A DNA stretch of 64,000 nucleotides from Acholoe squamosa (GCA_949317995.1 OX439043.1:6192501-6256500); one strand, 5' to 3'. Numbered from the stretch's first letter, positions 10,390 through 19,654 are shown. Numbers and translations are program-made. Notes: generated from the letters alone by a model not told the origin.

Positions 10390-10406
10390 AGAGGATCGCA
10401 TCCATG
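10380..10406 (+). promoter_or_regulatory. gag-pol junction, possible -1 frameshift or re-initiation site
   Basis: The pol frame is closed by TGA at 10377-10379 and the gag stop is at 10387-10389, so the two overlap only in this short span. It contains GGAAAAC (10380-10386), which in the gag frame reads G GAA AAC and resembles the A-site half (AAAC) of a -1 slippery heptamer. Alternatively the pol ATG at 10404, 14 bases after the gag stop, could be used by re-initiation. The sequence cannot decide between them. Confidence 0.45.
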
Positions 10407-12476
10407 GCAAAGGATGTGGTCCGTGATTCGAGAATCTGCCAAAAAGCCACCGCTGGCGAACCCGAGCTAGTACAGGAATCAATACCCTCCGGGGGACTGG
10501 TACGTGAGAAGGATCCTCTCACCCCAGCCCGGGCCGGGGGCTTCGACGGGGAAGGGGCAGTCATATGCCAGGACCAGAGGGAGCAATCCCACGTCGAAGA
10601 TGAGGGAGGTTGGGTTGAAGAGTTGACGCGAGTGAGTGCGGCACACCTCCCCCCGAACCATCCGTGTGTAACCTTCTTGAAGGGCTTCGGATGGGAGATC
10701 GGTGATTCCAAGGAACAACTCCGATTCACCCAGAACTCCTCACCTTTGGGGGGAAAACGATGGTACATTGCTGTATCGGTGAAGGGGCGGACTGGGGAAT
10801 TTTTGATTGACACAGGTGCCAGCCATTCGTGTGTCTCGAGAAAATTCTTCAATCTGGTGTCCGGCAACCATGAAACGCTACCAGTTGGTGTTAATGCTTG
10901 CACGGCCGACGGTAGCCAGATGCAGACTTTTGGCAAGACTTTCATACGGATCGGGATGGGGGGCTATGAATATGTGATGAGCCCTACTATAGCCGAGATA
11001 AGCGACGACGGGATAATTGGCCTGGACTTCGCAAGCTTGTACGGTGCTGTATTGCATCCCCGGTTCGGGATGTTGAAGATAAGGCAACCATACAACTGCG
11101 AGATCCCGTGCTTATTGAGACATGTGTCCACGGTAGCCACCGTAGTACAGACAGTGAAAATTCCACCAGGTACGGCTTGTGATGTTTTGTGTTCTTCGAA
11201 CCATGCATTTCGAGGTTCGAATGCTATCTTCGAGCCCAACTCCGAAGCACTATCTAGCTTACACCTAGATTCGGTCGACACTCTAGTAGGAAGTGGATCG
11301 TGGACAGTAGTCCCAATCATGAACAGGGGTCTGAAACCTGTATACCTTAAAAAAAACGAGAAAATCGGTGACATGTCCCTAATAGAACACATTTCGGAAT
11401 CTAGATTTCGAAACGAGTTACCTGCGGGGACGGAACGGGGATTATCAGATGACCTACTGAAGTTAGTAAACGACTCCTCCTTGAGAAAGAAATCAGAAAA
11501 GGAAGGACTTCGAACCCTGCTTGCCACTTACAAAGATGCCTTCGGGAAACCGGGGGGCGCGGTAGGTCGCACCAGCAGGGTACTACATACGATTGACACG
11601 GGCGACTCAAAGCCTTTCAAAATACCCTATAGGAGGTTACCACTGAAAAAGAAGGTGGAGGCTGAGAAGCAAATTCTCGAACAGCTAGAAAAAGGGGTCA
11701 TAGTACCGAGCACAAGCCCTTGGTCTAGCCCTGTGTGCATGACCACAAAGAAGGATGGGTCTATTCGATTTTGTATCGATTATAGAAAGCTGAACGGCTT
11801 GACAAAGAAAAACTCCTATCCCTTACCAAGGATAGACGAGACCTTAGACTCATTGGGGGGGAACAAATACTTTTGTACCCTCGACCTCCAATCGGGGTAC
11901 TGGCAGATTGGGATGGCCCCAAAGGACATGGAGAAGACAGCCTTCTCGAGCCACATGGGCCTATTTCAGTACAACGTTCTACCTTTTGGGCTGTGCAATG
12001 CACCGGCCACTTTCGAAGCTATGATGGAGGAAATGCTAAGCGATCTTCTTTGGAAGAATTGTTTGGTGTACCTCGACGATGTCATAGTATTTGGAAAGAC
12101 TTTCGAAGATTGTAAGAACAACCTCGAACTAGTCTTGAAGAGAATTCTAGCAAATGGGCTAAAATTAAAAACAAAGAAATGTAATCTATTTAAATCTTCT
12201 ATTACATATCTCGGTCGAATAATAACTCCAGACGGCGTAAAAGCCGACCCCGAGAAGCTCCAGACAGTCCGAATGGCAGAAACCCATATGTGCGAAGGAA
12301 GTAAGGTCCTTCCTGGGCTTCTGTTCATACTATCGAGACTTCCTGCCAAATTACTCCAAAGTAAGCTACCCCTTACAGATATTGGCACATTGGACCCCAG
12401 GTCGTGCAAAGGAACACTTCCCATGGGGAGACGAACAAGATGTAGACTTCGAGCAAATAAAACACTTATTTGCTAA
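10404..12476 (+). CDS. pol: Pol, N-terminal part: aspartic protease and reverse transcriptase (frame broken)
   Basis: The retroviral-type aspartic protease has its DTGAS active-site motif at about residues 136-140, preceded by WYIAVSVKGRTGEFLI and followed by the IIGLDF element. The reverse transcriptase carries the expected order: FKIPYRRLP, W(S)SPVCMTTKKDGSIRFCIDYR, YPLPRIDETLDSLGG, LDLQSGYWQI, LPFGLCNAPATF, and the catalytic YLDD at residues of about 556-559 (12069-12080). Homology runs to about 12272. After that this frame reads unrelated residues to a stop at 12474-12476, while the pol sequence continues one frame over from 12274. The real coding content is therefore 10404 to about 12272. 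Confidence 0.93.
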   Translation: MAKDVVRDSRICQKATAGEPELVQESIPSGGLVREKDPLTPARAGGFDGEGAVICQDQREQSHVEDEGGWVEELTRVSAAHLPPNHPCVTFLKGFGWEIGDSKEQLRFTQNSSPLGGKRWYIAVSVKGRTGEFLIDTGASHSCVSRKFFNLVSGNHETLPVGVNACTADGSQMQTFGKTFIRIGMGGYEYVMSPTIAEISDDGIIGLDFASLYGAVLHPRFGMLKIRQPYNCEIPCLLRHVSTVATVVQTVKIPPGTACDVLCSSNHAFRGSNAIFEPNSEALSSLHLDSVDTLVGSGSWTVVPIMNRGLKPVYLKKNEKIGDMSLIEHISESRFRNELPAGTERGLSDDLLKLVNDSSLRKKSEKEGLRTLLATYKDAFGKPGGAVGRTSRVLHTIDTGDSKPFKIPYRRLPLKKKVEAEKQILEQLEKGVIVPSTSPWSSPVCMTTKKDGSIRFCIDYRKLNGLTKKNSYPLPRIDETLDSLGGNKYFCTLDLQSGYWQIGMAPKDMEKTAFSSHMGLFQYNVLPFGLCNAPATFEAMMEEMLSDLLWKNCLVYLDDVIVFGKTFEDCKNNLELVLKRILANGLKLKTKKCNLFKSSITYLGRIITPDGVKADPEKLQTVRMAETHMCEGSKVLPGLLFILSRLPAKLLQSKLPLTDIGTLDPRSCKGTLPMGRRTRCRLRANKTLIC
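12268..12278 (+). other. frameshift breaking pol
   Basis: Up to CGA at 12270-12272 the conserved frame is phase 0; from TGG at 12274 the conserved thumb/connection sequence (…KEVRSFLGFCSYYRDF) is in phase 1. A net one-base gain or two-base loss explains it. There is no slippery heptamer, and a programmed shift inside reverse transcriptase is not known for this group, so this is a mutation or a sequence error. Confidence 0.85.
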
Positions 12477-14535
12477 CACGCCAGTACTGAAATACCCAAC
12501 TGCGGACGATCATTTCATTCTGGACACTGACGCTAGCAATGATAGTATCGGTGCAGCCCTGTCACAGGTCCAGGACGGGGTCGAAGTACCAATCGCCTTT
12601 GCTAGTAACACTCTGAATAAGGCACAACGAAACTATTGCACCACCAAACGTGAGTTGCTGGCTGTGGTGGTGTACACTAAAAAGTTTCGTCACTTCCTAT
12701 GGGGCACTGATTTCACCCTCCGAACCGACCACTCATCCCTGAGGTGGCTCCTCAATTTTAAGGACGCCGAGGGTATGATTGGCCGTTGGCTGGCACATTT
12801 GTCAGAGTTTGGGTTGGAGCATAGCCAGATCCAACATAGACCGGGTTCGAAGCATATCAATGCGGACGCCCTCTCCCGTAGGCCTATCAGAAAGTGCCAG
12901 AAAATCGATTGTGATGATTGCGGGGCTCATAACGCAGTGGTCGCAACGGTTCGAACTAGACAGTCGTCCCCGTTGCCCAGCGTCAGCATGGAGAATGTTA
13001 TAGATTGGCCAGAAGAGACCATCCTACATTTCCAACAAAATGATCCCGCTATCAAGAGAGTGATTTGCTACCTGAACAAGAATGCCAAGCCCGAACGGCC
13101 GGCATTGTCCCTCGAGGATAGGGAGACCCGCAAATTTCTAGCCCAATGGACCGAGCTAGAAATTAGAGATGGCCTCCTGTTTCGATGGAAAACCTGTCCC
13201 ACCAAGGACAAGGTTTTACAGATAGTGATTCCTATGTCACTAAGACGAGACATCATGTTTTATTGCCATGGGCATAAAACAAGTGGACACTTCGGGAAGA
13301 AGAGGACCCTAGAACGCCTAGCCAGGAGGTACTACTGGCCAGGAATGCATAATGACATCATAAGATGGGTTATGACTTGTCCCGAATGCGGCAGGAACAA
13401 ACCTGGCCCCGGAATGGGAAAGATGCCCCTGGCACAAGAACTGTTTGGAGTTCGATTCGCCAGAGTAGCTGTCGATATCATTAGCGGAATCGAGCCAACA
13501 CCCCGAGGCAATACCTGCATGATGGTAGTAACCGACTACTATACCAAGTACACTCGAGTATACCCTCTACCCGACCACAAGGCAGCCACTTGCGCTATTG
13601 CCTTTGTGAAGGGATGGGTGTTACATCTCGGCGCACCATTAATGATGCACAGCGATCAGGGACGAGAATTCGAGTCCAACTTGTGGCAAGAAATGTGTCA
13701 TTGTTTGGCCATTTGCAAAACTCGAACCAATCCATACAGGCCCCAATCTGATGGCCAGGTAGAAAGATTCAATCGAACATTGATACAAGTCCTTAAACCC
13801 CTGGTAAACTCTTGCCAGGACGACTGGGACGAGCAATGTGACTTTGTAGTACATGCTTACAATAGCACTGTGCATGCCGCTACGAACTGCTCCCCTAACT
13901 TACTAGTATTTGGGGAGGACATTATAATGCCTGCTGATCTCGTATATGGTGTTATGGGAGTAAGCCCCGAAGCCCCCTGTACTGTGATGTTTGTGGAATC
14001 TCTGCGAGACCAATTTAAAAGAGCCTATGAAGTAGTTCGAAACGAGCTACTAAAGAACGCGAACTGGCAGAAAACTGGGTATGACACCCACCTAAAGCCA
14101 CGACAATTCAGCGTGGGCGACCGAGTGTTCAGGTTACATGAACCTTTAAGGTGCAAGAAATTGATTTCGAGTTGGGACGGACCCCACGTGGTTACTCGAG
14201 TTATATCCGAGAGCACCGTTATGCTTATGAGTCTGGCTACGGGCCGCATGCATAAGTCTAACGTGTGTAGGTTGAGGAGATGGAGGGGACGAGATGCCGC
14301 CAACTCTGAGTGCGATGAAATCTCCAAACAAATGACTGAGGAGAAGGACGAGATCCTGATGAAGACCAACAAATTGTCGGGTAAAATGAAGGTTACGGCC
14401 CCTAAGAGGAGAAGAGGTCGACCTGCTAAAACGGCAAATAACAAAAAGACGATGGGAGGACGACCCTCTAGGGTCGAAAACGACACGAATTTAAAACCCA
14501 ATCGTGAGAAAATTGTCTCGGAGAATTCGAGGTAG
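12274..14535 (+). CDS. pol: Pol, C-terminal part: RNase H and integrase
   Basis: The phase is open from before 12274; the first ATG in it is at 12382. RNase H spans about 12520-12890: the DTDAS motif, the TKRELLAVVVYTKKFRHFLWG segment, TDHSSLRWLL, and the terminal HINADALSRRP. Integrase follows. The zinc-binding HHCC has His at 13267 and 13291 (HGHKTSGH) and Cys at 13378 and 13387 (CPEC). The catalytic triad is Asp at 13474, Asp at 13654 and Glu at 13762, giving D-x59-D-x35-E, which is canonical. A GPHVVTRV segment near 14182 resembles the GPY/F module. The C terminus is Lys/Arg-rich (APKRRRGRPAK) and has no chromodomain that I can see. It would copy and insert the element, but is separated from reverse transcriptase by the frame break. 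Confidence 0.93.
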   Translation, partial: WQKPICAKEVRSFLGFCSYYRDFLPNYSKVSYPLQILAHWTPGRAKEHFPWGDEQDVDFEQIKHLFANTPVLKYPTADDHFILDTDASNDSIGAALSQVQDGVEVPIAFASNTLNKAQRNYCTTKRELLAVVVYTKKFRHFLWGTDFTLRTDHSSLRWLLNFKDAEGMIGRWLAHLSEFGLEHSQIQHRPGSKHINADALSRRPIRKCQKIDCDDCGAHNAVVATVRTRQSSPLPSVSMENVIDWPEETILHFQQNDPAIKRVICYLNKNAKPERPALSLEDRETRKFLAQWTELEIRDGLLFRWKTCPTKDKVLQIVIPMSLRRDIMFYCHGHKTSGHFGKKRTLERLARRYYWPGMHNDIIRWVMTCPECGRNKPGPGMGKMPLAQELFGVRFARVAVDIISGIEPTPRGNTCMMVVTDYYTKYTRVYPLPDHKAATCAIAFVKGWVLHLGAPLMMHSDQGREFESNLWQEMCHCLAICKTRTNPYRPQSDGQVERFNRTLIQVLKPLVNSCQDDWDEQCDFVVHAYNSTVHAATNCSPNLLVFGEDIIMPADLVYGVMGVSPEAPCTVMFVESLRDQFKRAYEVVRNELLKNANWQKTGYDTHLKPRQFSVGDRVFRLHEPLRCKKLISSWDGPHVVTRVISESTVMLMSLATGRMHKSNVCRLRRWRGRDAANSECDEISKQMTEEKDEILMKTNKLSGKMKVTAPKRRRGRPAKTANNKKTMGGRPSRVENDTNLKPNREKIVSENSR

Positions 14536-14987
14536 GGGGAAACTGTTGGCACGTTCTACTAAACCTTCTCGAGAATCTCAGTTGAAGAACACGGAAAGAG
14601 AGGTGAGACGCAGTCCCAGAATTGCCGGACGGACTGCTGTTACTTAATGTTCCGAAATCACAACGAGTGTATCGTCCTGTTTATGTGTCTTGTTATATGT
14701 TTGGAGGTTGAGATACCTCGAATACGATTCGAAGTACGACCACACCGGACATTACCACCCTACTCATGGTTCCTGTGGGTGGCAGACAGCTTAGCTGACG
14801 TGTACGCATGATGCTACCCGTTATTCTGCCGAACTCCTGCCGATATGAGTAGTGGAGGGGGTAAGTCCACCAACGGCCTACCGAGAACACCAACCCCGAC
14901 CCCTGGTTATCCGGGGTAGTACGGACGCCTGCCACGAGCGGGAAGGGGGGCGCTGAGGAGCGGAATGCCGGAGCGGCGCAGCGCGGT

Positions 14988-14999
14988 GGCGCATGCGCA
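14988..14999. promoter_or_regulatory. NRF1-type site, candidate internal promoter
   Basis: GGCGCATGCGCA holds the full NRF1 core palindrome GCGCATGCGC, inside a CpG-rich patch 190 bases before the ATG at 15188. NRF1 sites are typical of TATA-less animal promoters. That it drives the extra frame is inference. Confidence 0.5.
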
Positions 15000-15049
15000 A
15001 TGGTCCCGCTTCGCTTGTTGTGCCCCTAACATCGCTCACAGCACGCGAA

Positions 15050-15069
15050 CCGTCTTACCGAGGTAAGAC
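15050..15069. promoter_or_regulatory. perfect hairpin containing a splice-donor match
   Basis: CGTCTTACC and GGTAAGACG are perfect 9-bp arms around GA. The right arm makes GAG|GTAAGA at 15060-15068, a strong 5' splice-site consensus. Donor use might be modulated by the hairpin; both roles are unproven. Confidence 0.45.
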
Positions 15070-15187
15070 GTGCCGCTGTTCTTCCTGCCACTTTTAGTGC
15101 CAGAGTTCCCTTCATTCCGACTGCCACCGACTCCTTTTGTTCCCTGAACGAAGGAGAACAACTCCCTGAGCCGTCTGAGCCCGAAAT

Positions 15188-15754
15188 ATGGCTCAGTCGG
15201 AGGTGATGGCGACCGTAATGGCCAACCCCGATGGACACCCGACTCCACTTCGAGCCCAGGATGAGGCACCCCGAAGTCCAATAGTGGAACTAATGGACAC
15301 CACCGAAATGGAGTCATCTATCCCTGAAACGACTCCCGATACCCTGAGCATCCCAAGAGGTGCAGAACTCGTCGCCCCGGGAACTCCCCGTCCGAGTAAT
15401 ACTGAAGGAAACAAACCTTCAGTCATCATCGAAGTCCCCGTGACTTTCACCGACCGACCACCAGCTGTCGGGTACGTGAACGTGACGAAAGGATTTATCC
15501 GAACGGCCACGGGCAAGAATCGGTATTGTCCACCGAAATACCTGGGCCTCAAAGGCGAACCTCCACAGATGATACCCCACGATCTGCAGAAGAGAATTTG
15601 CCGAGGATGCATCGACACCGGGGTCGCTGACGTCTCGGACATTTGGTTCGAGAACTACTTCGGACTTGCCGAAGCGATGTGCATCAGCGACGGCCTAGTT
15701 GCCGTTGTTGACGCCATCTGCGAAGACGACCCAATTAGGTCACAGACAGCGTAA
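15188..15754 (+). CDS. extra retrotransposon frame, N-terminal segment (188 aa), unknown function
   Basis: It starts at the first ATG after the GC-rich spacer. Residues of about 1-75 are low-complexity Pro/Thr/Ser/Glu. From about 80 there is a compact region: VIIEVPVTFTDRPPAVGYVN, then Cys-containing KNRYCPPKY and KRICRGC, then IWFENYFGLAEAMCISDGL. I recognise no family. The TAA stop at 15752-15754 is in the same phase as the following 955-aa frame, and the 35 codons between that stop and the next ATG contain no other stop. The two are therefore probably one ancestral or readthrough protein of roughly 1180 codons. No signal peptide or membrane segment is visible. Confidence 0.7.
   Translation: MAQSEVMATVMANPDGHPTPLRAQDEAPRSPIVELMDTTEMESSIPETTPDTLSIPRGAELVAPGTPRPSNTEGNKPSVIIEVPVTFTDRPPAVGYVNVTKGFIRTATGKNRYCPPKYLGLKGEPPQMIPHDLQKRICRGCIDTGVADVSDIWFENYFGLAEAMCISDGLVAVVDAICEDDPIRSQTA
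15752..15754 (+). other. in-frame TAA splitting the extra frame
   Basis: It is a single stop in an otherwise open phase from 15188 to 18724, with context GCG TAA CCC. This is neither the known UGA-CUA nor the UAG-CAA readthrough context, so a disabling mutation or a genuine two-protein arrangement is more likely than readthrough. Confidence 0.7.
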
Positions 15755-15859
15755 CCCCTGCTGTATGGCCTGATCGGGTTCGAGGAACGCCTTCCCAGCA
15801 TCCACTCCCGCGAAGTCCTTCTACCACAAGGACCACCCCGAGAACGCACCTACGCGTTC

Positions 15860-18727
15860 ATGTCTAGTTCACAGATGAACTCCCCTGTCCGTGAGGAAAC
15901 GGACGCTCTTTTGGCGGACCCCGAGCTCGAACGCGAAGAGCAGAGAATGACGAATGAGGCCGCTCGCGACGGAGACGTGGCCAGCAGGATTCCCGAAGCT
16001 GCCTCGAGCCTAGAGGGTGGAGCTTGCTACTCCACCAAGGTAAATACCACCCGAGAAATGAGCCTCGAGGAGCTTGATGCCCGCCAAGAGGCCATTGAGC
16101 GCGAGCGCAAAGACCTCATGAAGCGGAAATCGAAGCTCAAGAAAGACGTGGAAAAAGCCCAGAAGGAATCCACAGACAAACCCGAGGCTAAGTCCAAGTC
16201 GAGCCGCCGCAAGAAAAAGGTGGTAGAAGAGAAGGCGGACGAAAGCGACGACTCCGCAGCCTCGACTTCGTCTCGAAGCTCGCGGAGTCGAACCCGAAGT
16301 GGAAAGACCACAAGGGAGGATGATACCTCACCCCCCTCGAGGTCTACCCGAACGAGACCCTCACGGAGAACGACCCCTCTGGCCCCGGAGCCGGTCACCA
16401 GCACCGCAGCCGAGGAGGAGGAAATTCAGGACGAGGGAAATGGAGACCGCGACAAGCAGGTCGCCGAAATGAGCCGGCACCTGCTGGAAAACATTGACTC
16501 ATTAGAGGAGCCCCTGGGGGACGCCCCTGACGAGTCCTGCTTGAACAAGTGGGTCAATGCCCGAACCGGATTCCCAGACTACACCCCGAAGTGCTTTATG
16601 GACTGTCAGCGTCACACTGACAGCTACTCGATTCCTCCCGCCACTAACCGCGACGGCGATAGTGACGACGAGGAATGGATGAAAATCCTGAAGAAGGACG
16701 CTGGCCCCGCGAAGTTCTATCGCGTGTGGGTGGCTTCTCTCGGAGACACCAGTAAGACACCTAAGTCTTACTATGGCTTCGAGCATCGAACGAAGCTGCA
16801 ATACGCGGCTTCAACATGGACATCCTCGAACCCCACCTGTCCCTTCGAGATCTGCGTCAACGCTGCAGAGACTGAAAGAGTCTGGCCTTCAAAAGACTCG
16901 TTCTTTAGACACCTCGTGGAGTATCACATGCACCACGGGCCTGTGTACCGATGTTCTAATGAAAAGAACGAAAACAAGAAGTGCCAAGGGCTGAGAACCA
17001 CGAGGCGGGGACGCATGGCCGAGCATTTAGCCCAGGTCCATGGTCTAAAAGCCAGCGATGCTCGTTTGAAGGCCCTGAAACTCCACGAGCGACTTATGTC
17101 GAAGTGGGATCAAATGACCTCCGAGGAGAGACTAAAGATCACTATGAGAACTGACCACCTGTGCCACACAGTCGAGGGGAAGCAGGACGCCTACTTCCTC
17201 AAGAACGTGCGCTCCCACCGATTTGACATGTCAGCAGAAATGCACTGGCGTGTCAAAGTCCAGAGGAGGGATCCCGACGCGGTCGACCGCTATGGAAGAC
17301 CCCGACCACATCCGGGTAGTGATCCCCGACGGGACACTAAACGACCGAGGTCGGAGTCTCAGTCCCCAGCCCCAGCTCCGGAACACAAAAAGAGGTCCCC
17401 CGATCCGAGCACAATCGCGGGGGCCACATCCCGAGACCCCTCGAGCCTGGAGCAGGTCTCGCCCCTGAACTCGAGCTCCTATCGACCCGCAGCAGGGACC
17501 TCGACAGGTAACCATCAGACCTGGTTTGAGGGACGGAACACCCTATCACACTCAGACTGGTTTGCAGGTCACACCGAGTCCGCCACTCGGCACCAAGGCA
17601 AGCCAGATACCGAGGCAGACGAGTTCCCCACTCTGTCTGAAACCCAGACACCCGGCCCCGAGTCCCAAACCCTATTGCCTTCGGGGAAACCGAAGCCAAT
17701 GGGTCCCCCGGCCAACCCTGCTAACACCTCTTCACGAGGACGGGTCCGACCGGTGGACCCGAAACGACCCGGACGCGAAGTCGCACTGAAAGACCCCAGC
17801 CAACCCCTCCCCGATGTCGGCAGGGGCCGAGGTCTAACCATAGATGCGAGTGGAGCTGTAGTCGGGTCGTCTCGACGAACCAACACAGCTACCCCATCCC
17901 CGAGTGCCACAGCCACATCGAGCTCTGCTTATGAGAGCGGCTCCGATACCCACACGCCCCCTGTGCCGACTCCCCCAACACGAAACATAAGGACCACCAA
18001 CGTGTTACACTTGGTGAAATCTAACCTCGAGTTGGAAGATCCCGATGACTATATCAAAAACCGAACACAGGAAACCTGTGATATTCAGGCCGACGTCTTC
18101 CAGGCGTGGCAAGAAAGACATATCAGCCAGGCCACCGGGTACCTCCGGGGCGTTACCGAAGGCGTGTTTGAATGTCTGCACGAGATCCAACGACGAGAAA
18201 TCGCCCGAATCTCGCAGGACATGCAGGGACAAGCGAGGGATCAGCTTCGAGCCTCGCTCCAACGTGAAAACGAGGCCAAGGCCATGAAACTGAAGTACGA
18301 GTCACAGCTGCAGGAGCTGAGAAGCCAATATGACCATCATGACGTTCGATTCATGGCAGTGTTCGGCTGCTTCATGAAAGACTGGGATGGCACAGCTGAA
18401 AGTGCCTTCGAAAAGCTCCAGGCCAAGTTGCAGGAGAACAGACAACTCGAGGCAGACATTGAATCCTTCGGATTCGCTAGTATGCCTACCCCGAGAGCCT
18501 CCGCCAGTGCTGGCGCACCTCCAACAGGACCCGAGAGGGAGCTCGAAGGCGCCACCGCTGCTGCAACTGCCACCCCGACCAGACAGGCTGACGCGGCAGT
18601 CACTACCCCAGAAACAACCACGGTTGTTGCAGACCCTGCCCGAACACCCGTGGTCGACAACCTGATCAGTCTAGACTCCGATCCGGAAACCCATCCTGGG
18701 GAAACGGTGATGGAGACAGACTTGTAA
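15860..18727 (+). CDS. extra retrotransposon frame: 955-aa zinc-finger/coiled-coil protein in the env position
   Basis: I recognise no named family. Residues of about 65-110 are a basic coiled coil (ELDARQEAIERERKDLMKRK), followed by Lys/Ser/Arg-rich low complexity. At 327-356 there is a C-x4-C-x18-H-x4-H finger, and at 365-394 a C-x9-C-x13-H-x4-H finger, both C2H2-like with long loops. Residues of about 455-700 are Pro/Ser/Thr-rich and probably disordered. Residues of about 715-880 are helical, with a coiled coil at about 770-830 (REIARISQDMQGQARDQL, ENEAKAMKLKYESQLQEL). There is no signal peptide, furin-type site or transmembrane helix, so it is not a typical envelope. The fingers suggest nucleic-acid or protein binding in nucleus or particle. 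Codon and TCGA usage match gag and pol, so it belongs to the element and was not recently captured. The ATG chosen is the first in frame after the TAA at 15752. Confidence 0.75.
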   Translation: MSSSQMNSPVREETDALLADPELEREEQRMTNEAARDGDVASRIPEAASSLEGGACYSTKVNTTREMSLEELDARQEAIERERKDLMKRKSKLKKDVEKAQKESTDKPEAKSKSSRRKKKVVEEKADESDDSAASTSSRSSRSRTRSGKTTREDDTSPPSRSTRTRPSRRTTPLAPEPVTSTAAEEEEIQDEGNGDRDKQVAEMSRHLLENIDSLEEPLGDAPDESCLNKWVNARTGFPDYTPKCFMDCQRHTDSYSIPPATNRDGDSDDEEWMKILKKDAGPAKFYRVWVASLGDTSKTPKSYYGFEHRTKLQYAASTWTSSNPTCPFEICVNAAETERVWPSKDSFFRHLVEYHMHHGPVYRCSNEKNENKKCQGLRTTRRGRMAEHLAQVHGLKASDARLKALKLHERLMSKWDQMTSEERLKITMRTDHLCHTVEGKQDAYFLKNVRSHRFDMSAEMHWRVKVQRRDPDAVDRYGRPRPHPGSDPRRDTKRPRSESQSPAPAPEHKKRSPDPSTIAGATSRDPSSLEQVSPLNSSSYRPAAGTSTGNHQTWFEGRNTLSHSDWFAGHTESATRHQGKPDTEADEFPTLSETQTPGPESQTLLPSGKPKPMGPPANPANTSSRGRVRPVDPKRPGREVALKDPSQPLPDVGRGRGLTIDASGAVVGSSRRTNTATPSPSATATSSSAYESGSDTHTPPVPTPPTRNIRTTNVLHLVKSNLELEDPDDYIKNRTQETCDIQADVFQAWQERHISQATGYLRGVTEGVFECLHEIQRREIARISQDMQGQARDQLRASLQRENEAKAMKLKYESQLQELRSQYDHHDVRFMAVFGCFMKDWDGTAESAFEKLQAKLQENRQLEADIESFGFASMPTPRASASAGAPPTGPERELEGATAAATATPTRQADAAVTTPETTTVVADPARTPVVDNLISLDSDPETHPGETVMETDL

Positions 18728-19654
18728 AAACAGCCGACGACCCTACCCTACGGGACCCCCGACTACTGATACTGTGCCCCGAACCTGACGGATGCCCGGA
18801 CGGATGCAGACCCACGGAGCCAAATGGACGAATCTACATCTTCCCATCTTGATCAGGGCACACCACACAGCGACGCGGCTTGCCACCGCCAAGTCCGTCA
18901 CTCGCCGAATGGATCTGCAGACAAGCAGTGAACGACCTTGAAGATACCCCGAAGTTAATTTTTACTGTACGGCAGACCCACTACGCTGGTGGGCTGCTAT
19001 AGAAACATATTATATATAATTTAATTAACCACTAGTCCTCTTACCCTACGCATAAAAATATTATTCCTGTTTTAATAACTTCGATCATAACGTCGTCCAC
19101 TACGATCGAACTCATGAAACATAATAATTGGTGCTATATACCTACATGATCTGTTACCTTAAAGCTATTTAATATTTCTCAGGTACACACCCATTGTGTT
19201 CATATCTCGGGGATAGTAGTGGTATAGAGGTGTATATGTATATTATTATAGTTATAAAAACCCACAGTTATTGTAAACTGTGTTAAAAAAAGTAATATAT
19301 AGTGTTCATACGTGAACAACAAAAATTTTTCTTTTCGGGTCACGCAACTTAAAATCATATGGTATATCGTTATTTAACATACAAATTAATACTCTATGTA
19401 CGGTCTCGAACATGTTCTTCCGAACTTGTTTCGACCCATATCTCTCCTTAATCCTATTCCATAGTGTATATGTATGTTTACTTTATTTAAAATATTTATA
19501 TGTGGTCGACTCGTATTATTAAGACGTCACACAAATAACATATCACGTTCTACTTCGAACTCTTGTCTTTAACTTCGAGCCCTAATTTTCTTAGAATAAC
19601 GAAATAATACTCTGTTAAAACTATGTTATTTTTGCACACCCCTTTCCTTATTCT
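18728..19654 (+). other. AT-rich 3' untranslated region of the retrotransposon
   Basis: Base composition switches to AT-rich near 18955. No long frame is present. Several small inverted repeats built on TCGA occur (for example TTCGATC...GATCGAA near 19080-19110). It may hold packaging or transcriptional sequences; nothing specific is recognisable. Confidence 0.7.

Larger units (their letters stand above)
14536..15187 (+). other. GC-rich spacer between pol and the extra open frame
   Basis: A 652-bp stretch without a convincing frame. GC and CpG content rise strongly at 14930-15010. It holds an NRF1-like palindrome and a splice-donor-like hairpin (listed separately). It could contain an internal promoter or splice signals for the downstream frame. 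Confidence 0.6.

Noticed and set aside
12268..12278. Programmed frameshift in pol
   Set aside because: It lies inside the reverse transcriptase thumb/connection region with no slippery sequence; a mutation or sequence error is simpler.
15188..18727. Extra retrotransposon frame as an envelope gene
   Set aside because: No signal peptide, no transmembrane helix, no cleavage site; C2H2-like fingers and coiled coils instead.
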